Of a stretch of 64,000 nucleotides of DNA, positions 35,782-48,815 are shown in pieces (position 1 is the stretch's first letter; every line of letters begins with the position of its first letter). The DNA is from Plasmodium brasilianum (taxonomy: Eukaryota > Apicomplexa > Aconoidasida > Haemosporida > Plasmodiidae). The notes below the pieces were generated by a model. It had not been told where the DNA came from and made no database searches. It worked only from the letters and a program-made list of their open reading frames with translations. The DNA is taken from positions 372,001-436,000 of the forward strand of contig NC_090125.1 in NCBI RefSeq assembly GCF_023973825.1. Direction: 5' to 3'. The translations under genes were made by a program, and so were the position numbers.

Positions 35782-37129
35782 TTACTTTTTTTTTATCTTT
35801 TTTTTCATAGTTTTTTTCTTAGATATATCTAGTTTTATTAATTTTTTTAATGTAATTTTAAATGGTAACAGTTTCTGTTTTTCTGCATTTGTCAAAAGAG
35901 ATTTCTTAGCAGGTCTTGTTATTTCTTTTGCAATAATTTGAATATGACAAGGAGAAGACATAAATGGGTTAATTCTTCCATGCGCTTTAAATGTTCTTCT
36001 TCTTCCTTGACGAGCTCTATTAACCATTATATGAATTAGTTTTAATTTTCCAACTTCCAAATTCCTTGCCTGTTCAGAAAAAAGATAAAAAAATTAAAAT
36101 TATAAGAGATATTCCTATTTTTTCAAATTACAAATATAAAAAAAAGTGTTCATTAGCATAGATATACATATGTGTATACATATATATGCAACATATGCAT
36201 ATAATAATATATAAGCAAATAGGTATATGTACGCGAAAATTTGCTATACACTAAGTATACAAATAATCTAACAAAATATACACGTTGTATTTTGTTATAA
36301 AATAAATGGAAATAACACGAGAAATATTTTCCCCTTTTATTTTCCACATTTCTTCTTTTTTTGCAAACACAAAAAAAGTACATATGTATATATACACATA
36401 TATATACACATATATATACACATATATACACACATATATATATATATATATTAATTCCGTAAAATAAGAATATGTTTGTATAAATCAAAAAATGTAATTT
36501 TTATTATTTCTATTTTTTCAGACAAATGCCTCACATAATCATGCTTGAAAAATGAAGAATACATTTACTAACTATTATTAAATACATAAAACATGTTTTT
36601 AAAAATAATAATAAATAATCTTCATTTTTTCATACTCGTCATCTTTTCATCATTAAAATAAAAAATAATAAAAATTTATTTTTTGTTAAGTTTTTTTTTC
36701 ACGTGGTGTAAATTTTTAAGATACCTCTGCGTTTGCCTGCACATTGTCAAGAACATTTAAAAGAAATTTACACGATTTCGCGGGCCATCTTCCTTGAGTG
36801 TGATTAAATTCTTTTGCCTGATTTGTTCTTCCAACACCTCCATTATATCTACGGAAGGGAACACACCTTTTTTTTTCAATAACATCATTTAAATATTTTT
36901 TGGCCTCTAACAATTTCATTCTTCTTATAGCTCTAGCTGTTTCATACGTGTTTTTAAAATGGACTCTCAAATCCATACCTGCGCCTTTTGCACCTAAAAA
37001 AAAAAAAAAAAAGGAGAAAATGATTTAAGATAATAAATATTTGAAATGTCATATAATGCAATATACTACAGTTGATATGTATCATGTGAATGTGGCACCA
37101 CTATATAAATTAAATTTATCTGTAATGTT

Positions 37130-37167
<38 letters not shown>

Positions 37168-37309
37168 TATTTCATAAATATATTCAATAAATATATCCTA
37201 AATTATGATGATGGGAATATTCATATGCAAAAAAAAATTGAAGCACTTCTAATGATTCCTTTTCATTACATTTCCCTGGATCCCTTAACTTCTTCGCATA
37301 TTTAACCAT
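35782..37309 (-). CDS. RPL17: 60S ribosomal protein L17 (uL22), 3 exons
   Basis: Exons 37309-37270, 36993-36725 and 36069-35782 join with GT-AG borders to give 198 residues. The protein starts [19 protein letters not shown], the normal eukaryotic L17 N-terminus. It contains the uL22 core ([47 protein letters not shown]) and the C-terminal hairpin region [18 protein letters not shown]. uL22 lines the polypeptide exit tunnel of the cytosolic large subunit. The C-terminal tail is Lys-rich. Intron 2 (655 bp) holds (TA)n and ACACATATATAT repeats. Intron 1 splits the TGT codon for Cys14. No odd residues are seen. Confidence 0.96.
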
Positions 37310-37529
37310 TTCATAAAAAGTTATAAAAAAAAAGAAAAAGTGTTACAAGAATAAAATATACGTTTTTTAAAAGCTTACTAAGAAAAAATAACCATAAAGC
37401 AAAACTTCCTTTCAATTAATAGAAAAAATCATTTTATATTCATATATAAAAATTTTAGAAATAAAAAATATATTGTTTTAATTCAAACATAAAATTAATA
37501 CCATTACCATAATTACGTTTATATACATG

Positions 37530-37537
<8 letters not shown>

Positions 37538-37603
<66 letters not shown>
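37538..37603. repeat. (TA)n microsatellite
   Basis: More than thirty TA dinucleotides in a row lie about 230 bp upstream of the RPL17 start codon. It is one of the longest pure TA runs in the window. Confidence 0.95.
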
Positions 37604-37608
<5 letters not shown>

Positions 37609-39743
37609 TTATTATGACACATTTATTATTATTTGTTAAACATGTCAATATATTAGCTACATTATTCATGTGTCAACTGCTATATTTATAATTATCATGT
37701 TGATCAAGCAAAAAATTTTATATAATTTTATTTTTATTTATATAAGAAAGGTCATAATATTATATTATTCTTTATTTTAGTGCATATATAGCCACTTTAT
37801 ACATGTATTTTTTATACTTTTTTTTTTTTTTTTCTTATATATTCCTCAACCCTTTCTTTAAGGAGAGCAAAGTGCTTGTGAAATGGCTATTGGTATTATT
37901 CATTTTTTTTTTCATTATTTGTATAAAGATTTAATCACTTTTTCTTTTTAGCATACATTTAAAAATAAAAATAAATTGTTAACACTTATATAATAGTAAA
38001 AATATGTAACATAATTTCTTTTCTATGAGTTCCTTAGATACGTTATATGTACACATAATTTCTACCGAACCATTTTCCTTTATTAACAATAGATATGTTT
38101 TACATATATAAATTTCTTTTGAGCATTTAAAATGAATAAAAATATTTAAAAAAAATAATAAAGGATTAAAAAGGAGGCAGTGTATTAAATAACACTTTAT
38201 TGTTTAATTATTTTTTAAATATAAATAAAATAAGCTTTTTTTTTGTTAATAAAAAGTAGTATTTCGCTCGATTATTCAAGAATAAACTTTTTAAGTATAC
38301 TTAGTTATTTTACCTAATACATATATACACAGTATACATTTACATAAACGTATATTTATATATATATATATATATATATATCATAATTGTTATTGGAAAT
38401 TCTTTTGAAAAGAGACTCCAAATTTTTATTTATAGTGCATAAACTTGCGTTATCCACAAACAGAAAGAAATGTAATTAAATTTAGTATTTTCTATTTAAC
38501 CTAAAAGAAAGAATAGCTATGACCATCAGATACATCATTTTTTATGGAACGAAATCTTAAAAATTTTTAAATGTTAAACCTTAACAAGTTATGAAAATAT
38601 TAATAAGTTATTAACATTTTAAAGGATAGTAAAGAACTGTGTTATTCATCATAAAAACAATATTCATAAGAAAGCAGTATTAATATATACATAAAATAAA
38701 AATGAATTATATTAAACGAATAACTGTTTTGTGTTATATATTAATATATGCTAAAAAAATAATACAGTTCTATAAATTATTATATAATGAAAAATCATTC
38801 TCTTCATGCCATGATATTACACAGACGGACCTACAGCAAGCTAGCCTTTTTATGTAGCTCTTTTTTTTTTCTTTTTTAATAAGTAGCCATAGCATGAAAA
38901 AAAAAAAAATCTTCATATGATATATAATTTATTTATAAATTCAATTAAGAAAATTATTTCTTTTTATTCATGTTTAATTCATATGTATATTCTCTAAATA
39001 TAATATGTCATCATTCAAGTACCACCTAAACTCATGAGAAAAAACGAAAAAAATGTTCAAAAAAACATTATAAATGTGTGTGTGAGCTCTCACTGTTCAA
39101 AAATATAATTATGAAAACTTTAATGTATTATTTAACTTCAACATTTAACTTCAACAGGATAAATATATTTAAATGTTCTACTCTTAAAAAATGAAATCTC
39201 GTTATTTATAATATGAATTGAATGATTTATCTTGCACATTAATGAATATCATGTGTATGAAAAGATTGTACAATATTTAATCCGTACTATACATAAAAAT
39301 TTATGAGTATATTTATTGTATGGACAATTTTTTTAATAGTCAAATTTGGATGTAGTTGTTATTTGCTTCTTGAAAAAAAAAATTAATTAAACGCGAGTTT
39401 CTCTTCAATTATGTACAAAAAAAGGAAAAACGAGAAAAGCATAAGTGCCATTTGTACTTTTGCATTATTTGACATGAAAATATGGTAGTGTATATGTATA
39501 AATATGTATTATATATGTAATTATTTTATTTTTTATTTTTTTTTGTAGTTGCATGTTTACAAATTAAATCTTAAACTCAAAATACTGTTGTAAAACCTTT
39601 TTCCTCGCTTTTTCTGTTTTCATCTAATAATTATACTATATAAAAAGGCAAGTCTATTTATGTATATATATATATATTTATATAAATATTTGTGTATTTG
39701 TTTATGTTCATTTATGTATATATTTATCCGTTTGTGTGTTTAC

Positions 39744-39831
39744 TTGTCCATTTACGTTTTTCGTTTGTCCATTTACGTTTTTTGTTTGTCCATTTACGTT
39801 TTTTGTTTGTCCATTTACGTTTTTTGTTTGC
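39744..39831. repeat. 21-bp tandem repeat, 4-5 copies
   Basis: Copies of TTGTCCATTTACGTTTTT plus a TTG-type linker, period 21. On the minus strand this reads as a seven-residue TKNVNGQ repeat inside a 92-residue open frame (39986-39708). On the plus strand it reads FVCPFTF. Confidence 0.85.
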
Positions 39832-40093
39832 CCATTTGTTTGTTTATTTGCGCAATTTTTAGCGTATTTACTTGTGCGTCCATTTACATGTTTAATTGTA
39901 AAACATGTGTACTTATTTTTTTCCTTCTTTGGATATGTTTCAATTAATAGCATGTAAATTCCTATGAAAAGAAAAATGCATATCAAGATAGTTAAAAAGT
40001 AATTTAGTAATTTATATTAACTTTGTACTTGCTTATATTATTTATTTGCTATTATCAAAAGAAGAAAAAAAAAAAAATATATTACATGTTCAT

Positions 40094-40128
<35 letters not shown>

Positions 40129-40564
40129 AGTTAATTTTAAAACATAAATGTTAATATTTTTATACCATGCTATCGCGTCCATCAGTCATTATTTGAAAGT
40201 ATATTTTTTTAGTTTCATTTACTTATATCGTAAATGTAAATATATACATATTTTTTTATCTGCCTGTTTTAAAGGAGTAAAATTACATAAAACCGCTGAA
40301 GCAATAAAATGAAGATCATTAGCTATTAAGTTAAAGCCATCCTCCTGCACGGTATAAAAAATGAAATATTGATGAAAAACTCATTTTACTATTAAATTTA
40401 TATTTTAAAAGGAGAAGTTTTGTGTAAGTACTTATTTGATTTAAAATGTAAATATGAATTAGTTTTTGTAATCATATATTGTGCTTTAAATAGATATGTC
40501 TTGACACAGAATATAATCAGTAATACTAAAAGGAAAAACAGGAAAATATTTACAAGTTAAAAAT

Positions 40565-41812
40565 ATGAACGAGCAATGTTATATATTACCAGGAGAATTT
40601 GGTGTAGTTGTTCAGGTTATTATTGGGTTTGTGTCATTGAGTATATTACTAACTAAATTTATTTTGGAGAAACCTAGAAGAACATTTGTCAAATTCATAA
40701 AAGATGTAATTGTTATATTATGTGGATCAACAACACTTCATTTTGTTAATATATTTTTATGTATATTTATTTTTCAATATCATATTTTATCATATATAAG
40801 CAAAATTGATATGGATGAGTGTTCTATATATTTTATTCAGATTATAATTGATGCAAGCGTAGGTTTATATTTGGAATATAAAATATTTTCATTATTTAAA
40901 TTCTTGAAATTTAGAAAGGAATATTTATATAATAATTCCAGCTTATCTGTTTATAAGCCCGTTGATGCACTATCGCATTATTCTTCTTTTGTAAAATTTG
41001 CAAACAATAATAACGTACAGAAATATGATGATAATAAGAGTAATAGTAATGATGACAACAGGAATAACCGTGTACTATTTATTGGAACATATTCATCTAA
41101 TTTAAAGGAGTATGTAAGAGAAGAAAATAGTAGCACCTTCAGCTCAAATAATTCAAAAAATGAAAAAGGTAAAGATAATAATAATAATAATAAGGAAGTA
41201 TATGAAAATAAAATATTTAAGGAAAACTACATTTTTAACACTGATAATATTGTTCATAATTGTACTACATATGACGAGGCAGGACACGCAGAACAAGCAG
41301 ATGATAAGGTTTCAAGACAACACGTAGAATATGATGAAAAATATGGTGGACATGATAAATATGAGAAATATGGTGGTGGAAATTATGAAGATTATAAAAA
41401 TGAACTGAAATTGCTAACGGATGAACTCCAAGATGAAGATGTCCATATAGAATTAAATGAAAATATGCAATTTAATGAAGATGAAATAATTATATATGAA
41501 AATAAAAATTCAGATATGCCCAAACACTTTGAAGAGAAATATATAGACTTGAATTTATTTCAAAGTGTACTTTTATGGATATCTGTAATTTTAACGGCAA
41601 AAAGTATATCATTACTTCTTTTTTTTCTTTTTTCACCAATCTTTAATATACTTGTCCTACATTCAGTAGCACATATTAGTGATATGCGATATAAACTTCT
41701 AGTAGTAATGATTATAGTACCATTCTTTTTCAATTTTATCATATATTTCTTTACTGATTGCATAATTAAAAGACAATATCCACATGGGAATGTAAGTAAC
41801 GACAAGATATAA
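40565..41812 (+). CDS. STIMATE/TMEM110-family multispan membrane protein
   Basis: The protein has 415 residues. The family core is split by an insert of about 170 residues. The first half (1-125) has three hydrophobic segments with the family pattern: CYILPGEFGVVVQVIIGF, EKPRRTFVKFIKDV, TTLHFVNIFL, DECSIYFIQIIIDASVGL. The insert (about 130-310) is Asn/Asp/Lys/Glu/Tyr-rich with YGG units. The second half has two segments, closing with YKLLVVMIIVPFFFNFIIYFFTDCIIKR, close to the TMEM110 LKLAIVMLIVPFFVNALMFW end. Human STIMATE is an ER protein that promotes STIM1 activation at ER-plasma-membrane junctions; the yeast relative is vacuolar. I infer an ER or endomembrane protein here. No intron is needed. 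Confidence 0.85.
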   Translation: MNEQCYILPGEFGVVVQVIIGFVSLSILLTKFILEKPRRTFVKFIKDVIVILCGSTTLHFVNIFLCIFIFQYHILSYISKIDMDECSIYFIQIIIDASVGLYLEYKIFSLFKFLKFRKEYLYNNSSLSVYKPVDALSHYSSFVKFANNNNVQKYDDNKSNSNDDNRNNRVLFIGTYSSNLKEYVREENSSTFSSNNSKNEKGKDNNNNNKEVYENKIFKENYIFNTDNIVHNCTTYDEAGHAEQADDKVSRQHVEYDEKYGGHDKYEKYGGGNYEDYKNELKLLTDELQDEDVHIELNENMQFNEDEIIIYENKNSDMPKHFEEKYIDLNLFQSVLLWISVILTAKSISLLLFFLFSPIFNILVLHSVAHISDMRYKLLVVMIIVPFFFNFIIYFFTDCIIKRQYPHGNVSNDKI

Positions 41813-42226
41813 TTTCATAATATCATAATTTATAAAACCAAGTCATTCTTTCAAAATTCCTTTATACGTGGCATATTTGTCTTTAATATTATTTTCTTAT
41901 ATAAACAAACCCTTTTTTTTTTTTTTTTTTTTTCGTATTTTATTTAATTTTTATAAGACTTACTTTTGTTTTTGTACCTTTAGTATATCCTTTTAATATA
42001 AACAAACTTGTTTTTAATTTTTTTATCATTTTTATTTCTTCCTTTCTACTATTATTTTTTTTTTTTTATTATCTTTGTAGTATCTTAAAAAAATATTAAG
42101 CACAAACTGGTTTTAAATAATTAACAAATAATATATAAAATATTTATCAGAAAAAAAGCTTATACGCAGACAAATATATATTTCCTAATTCATGTAAAAT
42201 GTATATATATATATTAATAAATATAT

Positions 42227-42276
<50 letters not shown>

Positions 42277-42812
42277 AATCCCAAAAGAATAATGCGAATT
42301 TTTCGCATATTTAATATCTCAAAAGAAGTAAGACAGACTACTGAAAATTAAGTATATGGATACAATTTAAAAAAATAAAAAAAGAGCATTGATTACATTT
42401 CATTTATAAGATAACAAAAAAAATAAAATAATAAAAGTACATATTTGGTAATGAAAAAATATGATAGATAAAAAATTACGTAAAATATGTCAAATTAAAG
42501 CATGCGTGCTAACACACAAACATATGCTATTTCATATGGCATACTATGCTAACATTGAAATATAAAATAAATATTTATGTATTCTCTCATTAAATCGTTT
42601 TGCATTCAAAAAAAAAAAAAAAAAAGGATGAAAACTTAAAAAATAAAAGCACAAATGACAAATAATTTTTTGTTTTTTTAAAAAAACGTAAAAATGAATT
42701 ATCTTCAAAATAAAGGCAAAGTTGCCACCTACAATAACTGTCCTGCACAAATATTAAAATAACAAAAAACATCAAAAAAAAAAAAAAAAAAATTAATAAC
42801 AAAAGAAAAAAA
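41813..42812. other. Convergent intergenic spacer
   Basis: The spacer lies between the STIMATE-like stop and the GH35-like stop. It includes a poly-T at about 41910-41932 and a (TA)n block at about 42200-42270. Small minus-strand frames at 42544-42802 are Phe/Lys low-complexity and not called. Confidence 0.7.
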
Positions 42813-45800
42813 TTATGATTCCAAAAAGTCGCTTACATTTTGAATATTTTCAGTATTCGTATCTTCAGTAGCATCATCGTATGAACTACTTACATAAATA
42901 TTATGTGTTATAATATTTTCAATAATATTTTGGTAATTTTGTTTGTTTTTCTCCTTTTCTTCCTTAGTCTTAAAGTGATTATGTAATGCCTTAAAAAAAA
43001 AGTAAGTAATAAAAATAATAAAACATAAAATAAAAAGAAATAAAAGCCAATTAACATATTTCTCTTTCTTAGTTAAACTATATACACCACCATGTAACAC
43101 TTCCCTAACTATTTCTACTTTGTATGGATTACCTCCATATTCATCAAAAATTATGACAACATTTGTTCCTTCAACTAACCAGTCTGTTGGTATTCTCATA
43201 TATCTTGTTAACGGTATATTAACCAAATTTTCATTATTTAAAAATTTCTTTTTTCCTTTTTTTCTTTTTTTTATTTTTTCAAATTTTATTTCTTCATTTA
43301 TTTCATTTTCATAGCTTTCTCTATCGTCCGTTATCCAAAAACTGCCTAATATATGATTATTAATATAAACAAACCCTCTAAATAGTCCATCTATTTTATT
43401 TGTTTCGATATCATAAGCAGATAATTTTAAAGAGTATTTAGATCTTATAAAATCGACATTTTTAATAAAAAATAATAAAGTATACCAAGTTAGGGGTAAA
43501 TTTATGGTATTTTTATTTACCTTACTAAATCTATTTAAATATTTAAATATACCAGTTTTACAATAATATTTTATTTTATTAAAAAAAAAGGAAAAAAAAA
43601 AACTTGATTTACACATTTTTAAAAATGCTTTCGTAATATTTTTCATTTCATTTTTTTTATTGGACAATGGAGATTCAGAAATGATATTATTATAACCTAA
43701 AATTTTGTAATCCATATTGTTAGTATTACATTTATTGGTAACCCTACTATTTTTGTTATTTTCTTCCTGATGAACATTTTTACCCTTGCTTTCGACGTTT
43801 ATTTGAATATCCTTACTATTTCCAGTATTTTTTTGTGAACCATTTTTACTTGCCTTACTCTTCTCAAAAGAATTGAATGTTTTATTCTTTAAATAAAATT
43901 TAATAAAACTATAATCAACCATATTATACATCTTTTTATATATATCTAAATTTTTCTCATTCTTTATTATTTCTCCACTTACACCAACACAGTTATATAT
44001 ATCATAATCATTTCTCGTAACAATATATATATACGTGTTTGTACTTTCATTCTCATAATAATTATGCATGCTTTGTTCATTTTCATCAAACATACCACCA
44101 CCACAGTTTTCATTCGCACATATTTTTGAAGTATCATTCATGCCATATATCAAATCCGCAAATATATTGTTATCATTCTTCTTATTTTTATTATCCTTGC
44201 TTAAATTTTTTCCCCAGTCCTTCCCACCATCTTCTTGCGTCTCCACATTCAGTTCTACTTCTGGTTCGACTTCTTTCCCGTTTTCACTTTTTTCATTATT
44301 CACAACTCCGTTATTTTCATTTTTTCTTTTTTCATTTATTTTTGGATTTTCACCTGAACTGTTCATGATATTGTTCTTTTTTTTTTCTTTTTTTTTCCAC
44401 TTCTCATTCTGTGCTCGTGTGTTTATGTGTATATCTCTGTGTGTATGTATTTCTGTGTGTGTATGTATTTCTGTGTGTGTGTGTGTGTGTTCGTGTTTCT
44501 GCGCATTCAAGCCACTGTTGCCTCTTTGCCCAGTCGACTTAGAATTTTCATTCTTTTTTTTCATGTTATTATGGCTGTTTTCATTATTAAAAAAATGATA
44601 ATCATTTTTTAATTGATTTAAATTGATGTGATGGAGAAAATCCGTTCGAATATCTTGGTTAGGAAAACCCAAACCTAAATTAGCACAAATTATATAAATA
44701 TTTTTAGCATTTACTATTTCAACATATTTATACTCATTAAATCCTGCATATATAAAATTATTGTCGGCAAATACATATACATATAAGCTATAATTACTCA
44801 GGAATAATTTCACATAGTTCACTTTATCCTTCAATGATATTATGTACCAATGAAATTTTGAAATATCTAAGGTTACATAAAAATGATTTAGCACATTTAT
44901 TTCGTAAACTGAATGTAAATGATTATTTGGAAAAAAATTCGGAAAAATGTTCATATGCTTAATAATATTTTTTGACATTAAACTAGTTTTTCCATAATTT
45001 TTTTTTTTTTTTTTTTTTTTTTTCCCTCATTATCATCATCCTCTTTCTCATTTTCATGCTCGTCTTCTTCTCTTAAGCACATTAAAGGTCCTGCATTTAC
45101 AACATCAAACGAATATAAATATTTGTCAATAGGAGCATAGGATTCCTTTTTATTTATGTAGGAAAATTCATAATTATAATTAAAAGATGTATCATAAATT
45201 ACTTTTTTCTTATATTCATTATATATAATACAGCTAAAACTGTTAATATTATAATTGATATGACCAATTTTAACAAAACTACTTCCTTTAATATTATGAT
45301 TACAAATTATTTTAATAACATCATAATCATACATTTCTATATTTGCTGAGATTTTTATATGACTCACATAATGTTCATATTTTAATAAATAATGACCATA
45401 TTTATAAAGAAATTTAAAAATTTTTTTAATATGAGAATATAAAGGTTCTTTTTGATTAAAATATACATCCAACGGTTGACCTGTTTCTTTGCTATAATGT
45501 TCTAAATAAATGTGTGTGTTATTTATATTACTCCCACTATAAAAGGGGAAGATGTTTATGAACACACCACCTTTCGCTAAAAATATTAAAATGTTGAATG
45601 TTAAATCTTTGAAGTTCCGGATATGTCCTATATAATTATTATAAGAACTCTTCGCCTTTTTTAGGCCAACACTTATTTCTCCTACTTTGTCTACGTTGCC
45701 TACTTTTCCCGATTTGTTTGATATCACTTTTTCCCGTTTATTATCTGTCTTATGACCCTCCTGACCATTACTATCACTATCAGCATGCACTCCTTCCTCT

Positions 45801-47647
45801 TCCTCTTCTTCCTCTCTTTCCTCCGACTCGATTTGTACCCCATCCGTATGATTGTTGATAACATCCATCGGACGTTTTCTCTCCTTATCATCCTTACATA
45901 ATGTATTGAAGGGCTCACTAACTTTTTTCTCTTCACTCTGAACTTTGCCCCCATCTGGTTTTACATGTTTATCTCTTTCATTCGTAGATTCACTAACAAC
46001 ACGTGATGATATGGGGTCCAATGTATCCACGGATGATGGTGCTTCCATTGATGACCATGCTGCCAACTCGTAGGTAGTTGGATCCGTAAATTTTGTCCTG
46101 AAAGTATTTATGGAGTTAACATTATGTATGCTATATTTTGCACCTGTCCAAACTTGAGACCATATGCAAGGTTTGTTTAATTTTATGCATTCATTATCAA
46201 ACCAATTATTATTTAAAAAATGATTATAACAGTTATTACCTGCATAAGAATTAATGAAGTCATCCTTAATATAAGGATAATTTGTTGTTAATATATTTAT
46301 TTTACTGAAATGTTTTTGAACTAATTTGTTAATTTCGTTAACGTATATTAACCCTAATTCATATTCATTAATAGCTCTAATATATCTATTAAATCGTACG
46401 TATAAAAAATAGCCTACCGTTAATATATAACTTCTTCTTATTCTTTTAAAAAAATTCACTACACATGTTAAAAGAGAAGAGGGAGAAATGGATGATGTGG
46501 ATGAATAGGATGAGGTGGATGAATGGGATGAGGTGGAAGAAGACTCAGAATTATTGTAATAATTTTCCAAGTTGCAAATATTTTGAAAATACCCCTTTCT
46601 CTTCAAATCAATTATAATATACATATAATAGTTATCAAACGTTTTGTCTATATTGATATAAATAACTGGCCCATTATTTATATTCGTATATTTTTTTAAC
46701 TTTGGTAAAATGTAGTTAAACCATTTTATAACCCTTTGAAAATAATATAAGCTGTAAATGTTATTGTATGAGTATTCTCCTTTACTATATAAAATTTTCT
46801 TTTTATCTATTACTCTCTCTAAGTTTTGTCTTTTCATATTGTTCAAAAAATCATTTAAAGATAATTTTGTTCTCTCTTTCCACAAGTTGCATGGGAAATA
46901 TTCTTTAATTTTTTTTTTTCTCTTTTTGATATATATATTATTAATATAATCATTAACTTTTTTATTAAATAAAACGTACGGAGGTATATTAGAATTGTAA
47001 ATGTTGTTTATAAATGGTCCTATATCTAATATAACAAACAGTCCATTAGACGCACAAAAATTTAATAAATAGAAAAGTTTAGAATTACTAATATCATAAT
47101 GGTCTTCTAAATATTCATTTTCTGGCCAGAATAAAAAAGTGTACACTGTATTGAAATTTAATTCTTTTATTTTTTTTAAAACGATATAGATATCTCTAAC
47201 ACTCATATAGATATACGGAATGTATGCACTTAATATGTACGTTTTAAAATTGTTAATATAAATTAACCGATTTACGTGCCTTACTTCGAATCCTATTCTC
47301 CCCCATTTACCTTTACCATCTAGGTAATACTTTTCATTATGACTATCACTACTTCTATAATCACTACTTCTATAATCATTACTGCTATATTCACTACTGC
47401 TAAAATCACTACTACGATAATCACTACTACGATAACGGCTACTGCTATAACTATTGTGCTTTATAAAATTATACGTTATTATGTTCCTTTCCTTCTCCAC
47501 TTCCTTGTCTACAAACAATCCCTTCAACTTCTTCCACACATTTTTAAAACAGCTGCTCTCCGTTGTAAAAGAATATGAATAAATGCATTTTATTTTTGAA
47601 TTTAAAAAAAAAGGGAATGAAAAACATAGTAAAAAAAAAAGGTTCAT
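42813..47647 (-). CDS. Membrane-anchored GH35 beta-galactosidase-like protein, catalytically degenerate; one frameshift
   Basis: Two minus-strand frames (47647-44978, 889 aa; 44978-42813, 721 aa) are the N- and C-terminal halves of one GH35-type protein. They are separated by a shift in a 26-T tract (44998-45023). Order: signal peptide, YRSSD repeats (about 70-105), GH35 barrel (ELNFNTVYTFLFWPENEYLEDHYD, LFVILDIGPF, GPVIYINIDK, KPCIWSQVWTGAKYS, LAKGGVFINIFPFYSGSN), acidic insert, then in the second frame the plant-type C-terminal domain (LPLTWYTLLF, GFVYINNHILGSFWI, YMRIPTDWLVEGTNVVIIFDEYGGNP). A membrane span (WLLFLFILCFIIFITYFFF) and cytoplasmic tail follow. GH35 needs a Glu in NEYG and a Glu in TENW; here these are DKTF and SQVW. 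The CAEW acid is also gone. I infer a surface or secretory, non-enzymatic glycan-binding role. Confidence 0.8.
44998..45023. other. 26-T tract at the frame break
   Basis: The coding strand reads 26 consecutive A after GAG GGA, giving a poly-Lys run. With the length shown, the frame ends at a TAA shortly after (44978). A different number of A residues would continue into the next frame through NYGKTSLMSKN. Confidence 0.9.
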
Positions 47648-48213
47648 TTTAACAGGCTTTTAAAAATACGCTCATGGTTTCGATTATTCGAAAAAGCGGA
47701 CACACGTACGTACGTGGAAATTAGAGTATATTATGTGATAATAAGATTATGCTCTTTTGCGTGTTTGCATGTATATATGTATCCATCAACGTATGTATGT
47801 ATATATGTACGTATGTATATATGTATGCATGTACGTATACATGTATACACGCGTGAAGTGTCGAACAAAATATCAGGTACTACATTAGGTCAACCATAAT
47901 CATTCTCTTTATGCTTATATTTATATATGCGCTTACGTATACCCACATATATCTATCAAATGCATGAAATTAAAATGTGCTCCTCACACGTAAAAACATT
48001 GACATCTATATATGTATACACATGTAAAGGAAACTCTCTTCTAAGTTCATTATAGTAAAATTGGAAAAGATAAAAACATAAAACGGGGGGGAGGGGGGAC
48101 TTATATTAAAATATAAAAAATGTAAAGGGTTGAAAAATGCGGAAAAACGTATCAGCGTTATTGCTATGAATTAATGCATCAATGAAGAATACAGAAAAAA
48201 AAAAATATATGTA

Positions 48214-48250
<37 letters not shown>

Positions 48251-48777
48251 GTATATATACAAATTACAATTCACAATTTACAACGCATATGCACTCTTAA
48301 ATAACCACTTCACCTCTCAACAAATAATATACTATTATTAAAGGGTCCAAAATTTTTAAGTGCTCGCATTTATTAAGCAATGGGGTGAGAACAAAACGTT
48401 CTCAGCGTCATAATATAATAATAAAAAGCTAAGAAACTAATTTAATAAGAAAAAATATATTTTATCCACTTTTTTACATTTCTTTTTTCACTCTTTTATT
48501 TTTTTTTAGGCATTTTTGGTTAATATTTTTTGTTTTCCTTTTTTCCATTTAAATATGGTACACCTTTATGCATATGTCTTTAGCCCCACCCGTAAAATAG
48601 CATTGTATATGTTAATCTATACATATATATATGCTTATATATGTATATATATAGGTAGGTCTGTATTTATGCAATGTATTCCGTACTGTATAATATAAAT
48701 TAACAATATTCACTTAAAATAAGAAACATGTCATCATTATATTACGAATACTTTACTTAAAACGTATTAAACATGTA

Positions 48778-48815
<38 letters not shown>

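Larger units (their letters stand above)
37310..40564. other. Divergent intergenic region, RPL17 / STIMATE-like
   Basis: This 3.3-kb region has a (TA)n microsatellite at about 37538-37603, further (TA)n at 38360-38380, a poly-T run at about 40098-40127, and a 21-bp tandem repeat at 39744-39831. It should contain the strong RPL17 promoter near 37310. No gene is supported. Confidence 0.65.

Noticed and set aside
43120..44612. Plus-strand frames opposite the GH35-like second half, including TGTG repeats
   Set aside because: Antisense to a supported coding region; the TGTG/CACA stretch encodes HTHTE repeats in the sense direction.
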